The translations under genes were made by a program, and so were the position numbers. Below, in pieces: positions 7,617-8,783 of a DNA stretch of 8,783 nucleotides. Origin of the DNA: an uncultured Pedobacter sp. (lineage in GTDB: Bacteria > Bacteroidota > Bacteroidia > Sphingobacteriales > Sphingobacteriaceae); NCBI GenBank assembly GCA_946478755.1, contig CAMLDJ010000232.1:1-8783 (forward strand), in the 5' to 3' direction. Each line of letters begins with the position of its first letter. Position 1 is the stretch's first letter. Below the pieces are notes generated by a model. That model was not told where the DNA came from. It searched no databases and saw only the letters and a list, made by a program, of their open reading frames with translations.

Positions 7617-8563
7617 GTTGGGCTCTTCATGCGTTCCGCAACACGTAACAATCTGGAAGGCAAAGCCATAATATAGTCTCTTGCCTTTTCGCCTGCCTCA
7701 TTCAGATCCCGCATGCTATCCAGCTTCCACTCCTCGATCAGCTGCTGCATAATCTCCACATAGTCAATAGCAGTGTAAACGCCTAAGCGTTGAGCAGCAT
7801 CTGTAAAATGCCCAAAAGTCTGCCCTATTTTGAGTCCCATTTCGCGAAGAAAGTGTGCTGGCATTACGATCTTCTGACGCATCATGTCCTCAAAAGCAAT
7901 CATTGCTTCATTAGGATCAACTTCAAAGATCTTACTCATAAAATCCTTGTATGCCTTGGCATGACGGGCTTCATCTGAAGCAATGACCCCACACATTTTA
8001 GATAGCAATGCATCCCCATCCTTTTTAGCCAATGAAGCTACCCTTCTGTGTGAAATATTTGTAGCAAGCTCCTGAAAGCTGGTGTAAATAAAATTCCTGT
8101 ATGGATCATGCCCTGTTCCTATGTCAAATCCATCAGCAATCAGATATTGTGTAGAGATCTCCATCTGACGCATATCAACGCGACCAGAAAGATAAAGATA
8201 CTTGTTCAGCAAATCACCGTGTCTGTTCTCCTCTGCAGTCCAGTGACGGGTCCACTTCATCCATCCACCCTGTTCATCTCTTGAAATTCCATCTACCATA
8301 CTTAACCAGGATTCATAAGTAGGCAAAGCTTCCTCAGTGATCGTATCTCCTATCAAAACTGCGACAAGATCGTAAGACAGATCATTAGCATTTTCACGTA
8401 GTATTTTTATATCCTGGTAAAATGTTTCGCTTGTAGAATCGGGCAAAAAATCAGATGGCTGCCAGTTGGTGTCAATTGGCTTTAAGTAAGTGTCCATCAT
8501 ATCGAGCATATAGCCCTCTATGTGCAACATGACTTCCTTTCTTTTCTCTGCGAAAAAACTCAT
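7583..8563 (-). CDS. Soluble acyl-ACP desaturase (plant stearoyl-ACP desaturase / FAB2 family)
   Basis: Soluble diiron enzyme that puts a cis double bond into acyl chains bound to acyl carrier protein, using O2 and reduced ferredoxin. It has 326 residues. Hand alignment to the castor enzyme places all six iron ligands: Glu77 (ITEEAL), Glu112 and His115 (EENRH), Glu165 (FQELAT), Glu198 and His201 (DEARH). Thr168 corresponds to the O2-activation Thr199; Trp34 and Asp197 match the castor Trp62/Asp228 pair. Residues 108-133 are identical to castor, and the ending F-S-W-I is shared. It lacks the plant transit peptide and N-terminal extension. Substrate-channel positions differ (Trp86, Met89, Val90, Ile148, Asn157), so chain length or double-bond position may differ from 18:0 delta-9. 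No ferredoxin or reductase gene is in the window. It converges with the DUF4242 gene and probably has its own promoter. The ATG at 8563 lies 26 bases after a -7 element. Confidence 0.94.
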   Translation of the reverse strand: MSFFAEKRKEVMLHIEGYMLDMMDTYLKPIDTNWQPSDFLPDSTSETFYQDIKILRENANDLSYDLVAVLIGDTITEEALPTYESWLSMVDGISRDEQGGWMKWTRHWTAEENRHGDLLNKYLYLSGRVDMRQMEISTQYLIADGFDIGTGHDPYRNFIYTSFQELATNISHRRVASLAKKDGDALLSKMCGVIASDEARHAKAYKDFMSKIFEVDPNEAMIAFEDMMRQKIVMPAHFLREMGLKIGQTFGHFTDAAQRLGVYTAIDYVEIMQQLIEEWKLDSMRDLNEAGEKARDYIMALPSRLLRVAERMKSPTMEYKFSWIHA

Positions 8564-8588
8564 TCGTTTTATATTTTAAATTTTGTAT

Positions 8589-8596
8589 CAAATATA
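8589..8596 (-). promoter_or_regulatory. Bacteroidota -7 promoter element before the desaturase
   Basis: On the minus strand TATATTTG (8596 to 8589) matches TAnnTTTG exactly and lies about 25 bases before the ATG at 8563. No TTTG/TTG is present 17-23 bases further upstream; instead that area is occupied by an inverted repeat, listed separately. Confidence 0.45.
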
Positions 8597-8599
8597 ACC

Positions 8600-8634
8600 A
8601 AATAATGCATAATTATATGGCATTAGCATTATTT
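8600..8634. repeat. 9-bp inverted repeat over the desaturase promoter (candidate operator)
   Basis: AAATAATGC (8600-8608) and GCATTATTT (8626-8634) are exact reverse complements with a 17-base spacer. On the minus strand they sit immediately upstream of the -7 element and cover the expected -33 region of the desaturase promoter. Within it TAATGC also occurs twice in tandem on the minus strand. The position suits a regulator binding site, but no regulator is identified. Confidence 0.45.
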
Positions 8635-8670
8635 TATTCCCAAACAGGCACCTTAAACTATCTGTTTTCG

Positions 8671-8689
8671 GATGTAAATTTTGATGTAA
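8671..8689. repeat. Short direct repeat GATGTAA x2, 12 bases apart
   Basis: GATGTAA occurs at 8671-8677 and 8683-8689, a start-to-start spacing close to one helical turn. It lies about 110 bases upstream of the desaturase start, in the 8564-8783 region where I can support no gene. It could be a binding site for a regulator, or chance. Confidence 0.25.
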
Positions 8690-8783
8690 TCAAGATTGGA
8701 ATGCTATCTTAAGCGTGTATGTTAAAATCAGCAGCCAGCTACAGGCGAAATGCTTTTAAACCTGTATGTTTACCTACCAGCGC

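Noticed and set aside
8739..8783. Minus-strand open end of 14 codons (ends K-A-F-R-L, stop at 8741-8739), possibly the tail of a gene beyond the window
   Set aside because: Too short to recognise; an open run of this length at an edge is common by chance.
8750..8783. Plus-strand ATG at 8750 (M-L-L-N-L-Y) or 8766 (M-F-T-Y-Q-R) running off the right edge
   Set aside because: Only 6 to 11 codons visible, with no exact promoter element upstream; no basis for calling a gene.
1..8783. Mobile element, CRISPR array, toxin-antitoxin, tRNA or defence system
   Set aside because: No transposase, integrase, regularly spaced repeats, tRNA-like fold or small paired genes were seen; the major genes are housekeeping or metabolic with coherent codon style.

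Overview
The window looks like ordinary chromosomal DNA of a Bacteroidota species, most likely in or near the Sphingobacteriaceae (Pedobacter/Mucilaginibacter type). The evidence is the TonB-tail-then-folC order, a PafA-type phosphatase, initiation regions without a Shine-Dalgarno sequence, and Bacteroidota -7 promoter elements (TAnnTTTG) 17 to 26 bases before three of the start codons. The genus is inferred from gene content and style only.

Layout, left to right. (1) Positions 1-208 are the C-terminal end of a TonB-like energy transducer. (2) folC (248-1534), folate polyglutamylation, follows 39 bases later and may share its transcript. (3) An AT-rich gap of 180 bases holds a perfect dyad. 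(4) pafA (1715-3382) encodes a secreted phosphate monoesterase with a complete active site and ends in a strong terminator. (5) icmF (3530-6922) encodes an 1130-residue fused B12-dependent acyl-CoA mutase: B12-binding domain, MeaB-type GTPase chaperone and catalytic barrel in one chain. (6) A 282-base gap precedes a 90-residue DUF4242 protein (7205-7477), which ends in a terminator that overlaps its stop codon. (7) On the opposite strand, convergent with it, lies a soluble plant-type acyl-ACP desaturase (8563-7583) with an inverted repeat over its promoter. (8) Positions 8564-8783 are intergenic with no gene I can support.

The genes do not form one pathway. Two touch acyl metabolism: IcmF interconverts branched and linear short acyl-CoAs, which can serve as fatty-acid primers, and the desaturase makes unsaturated acyl-ACPs. 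FolC serves one-carbon metabolism, PafA scavenges phosphate outside the cytoplasm, and TonB powers outer-membrane uptake. I see no mobile element, CRISPR array, tRNA, rRNA or defence system, and no convincing undescribed multi-gene system. The points most worth following are the desaturase's bulky substrate-channel residues, the operator-like dyads before three genes, and the corrected starts of pafA and icmF.
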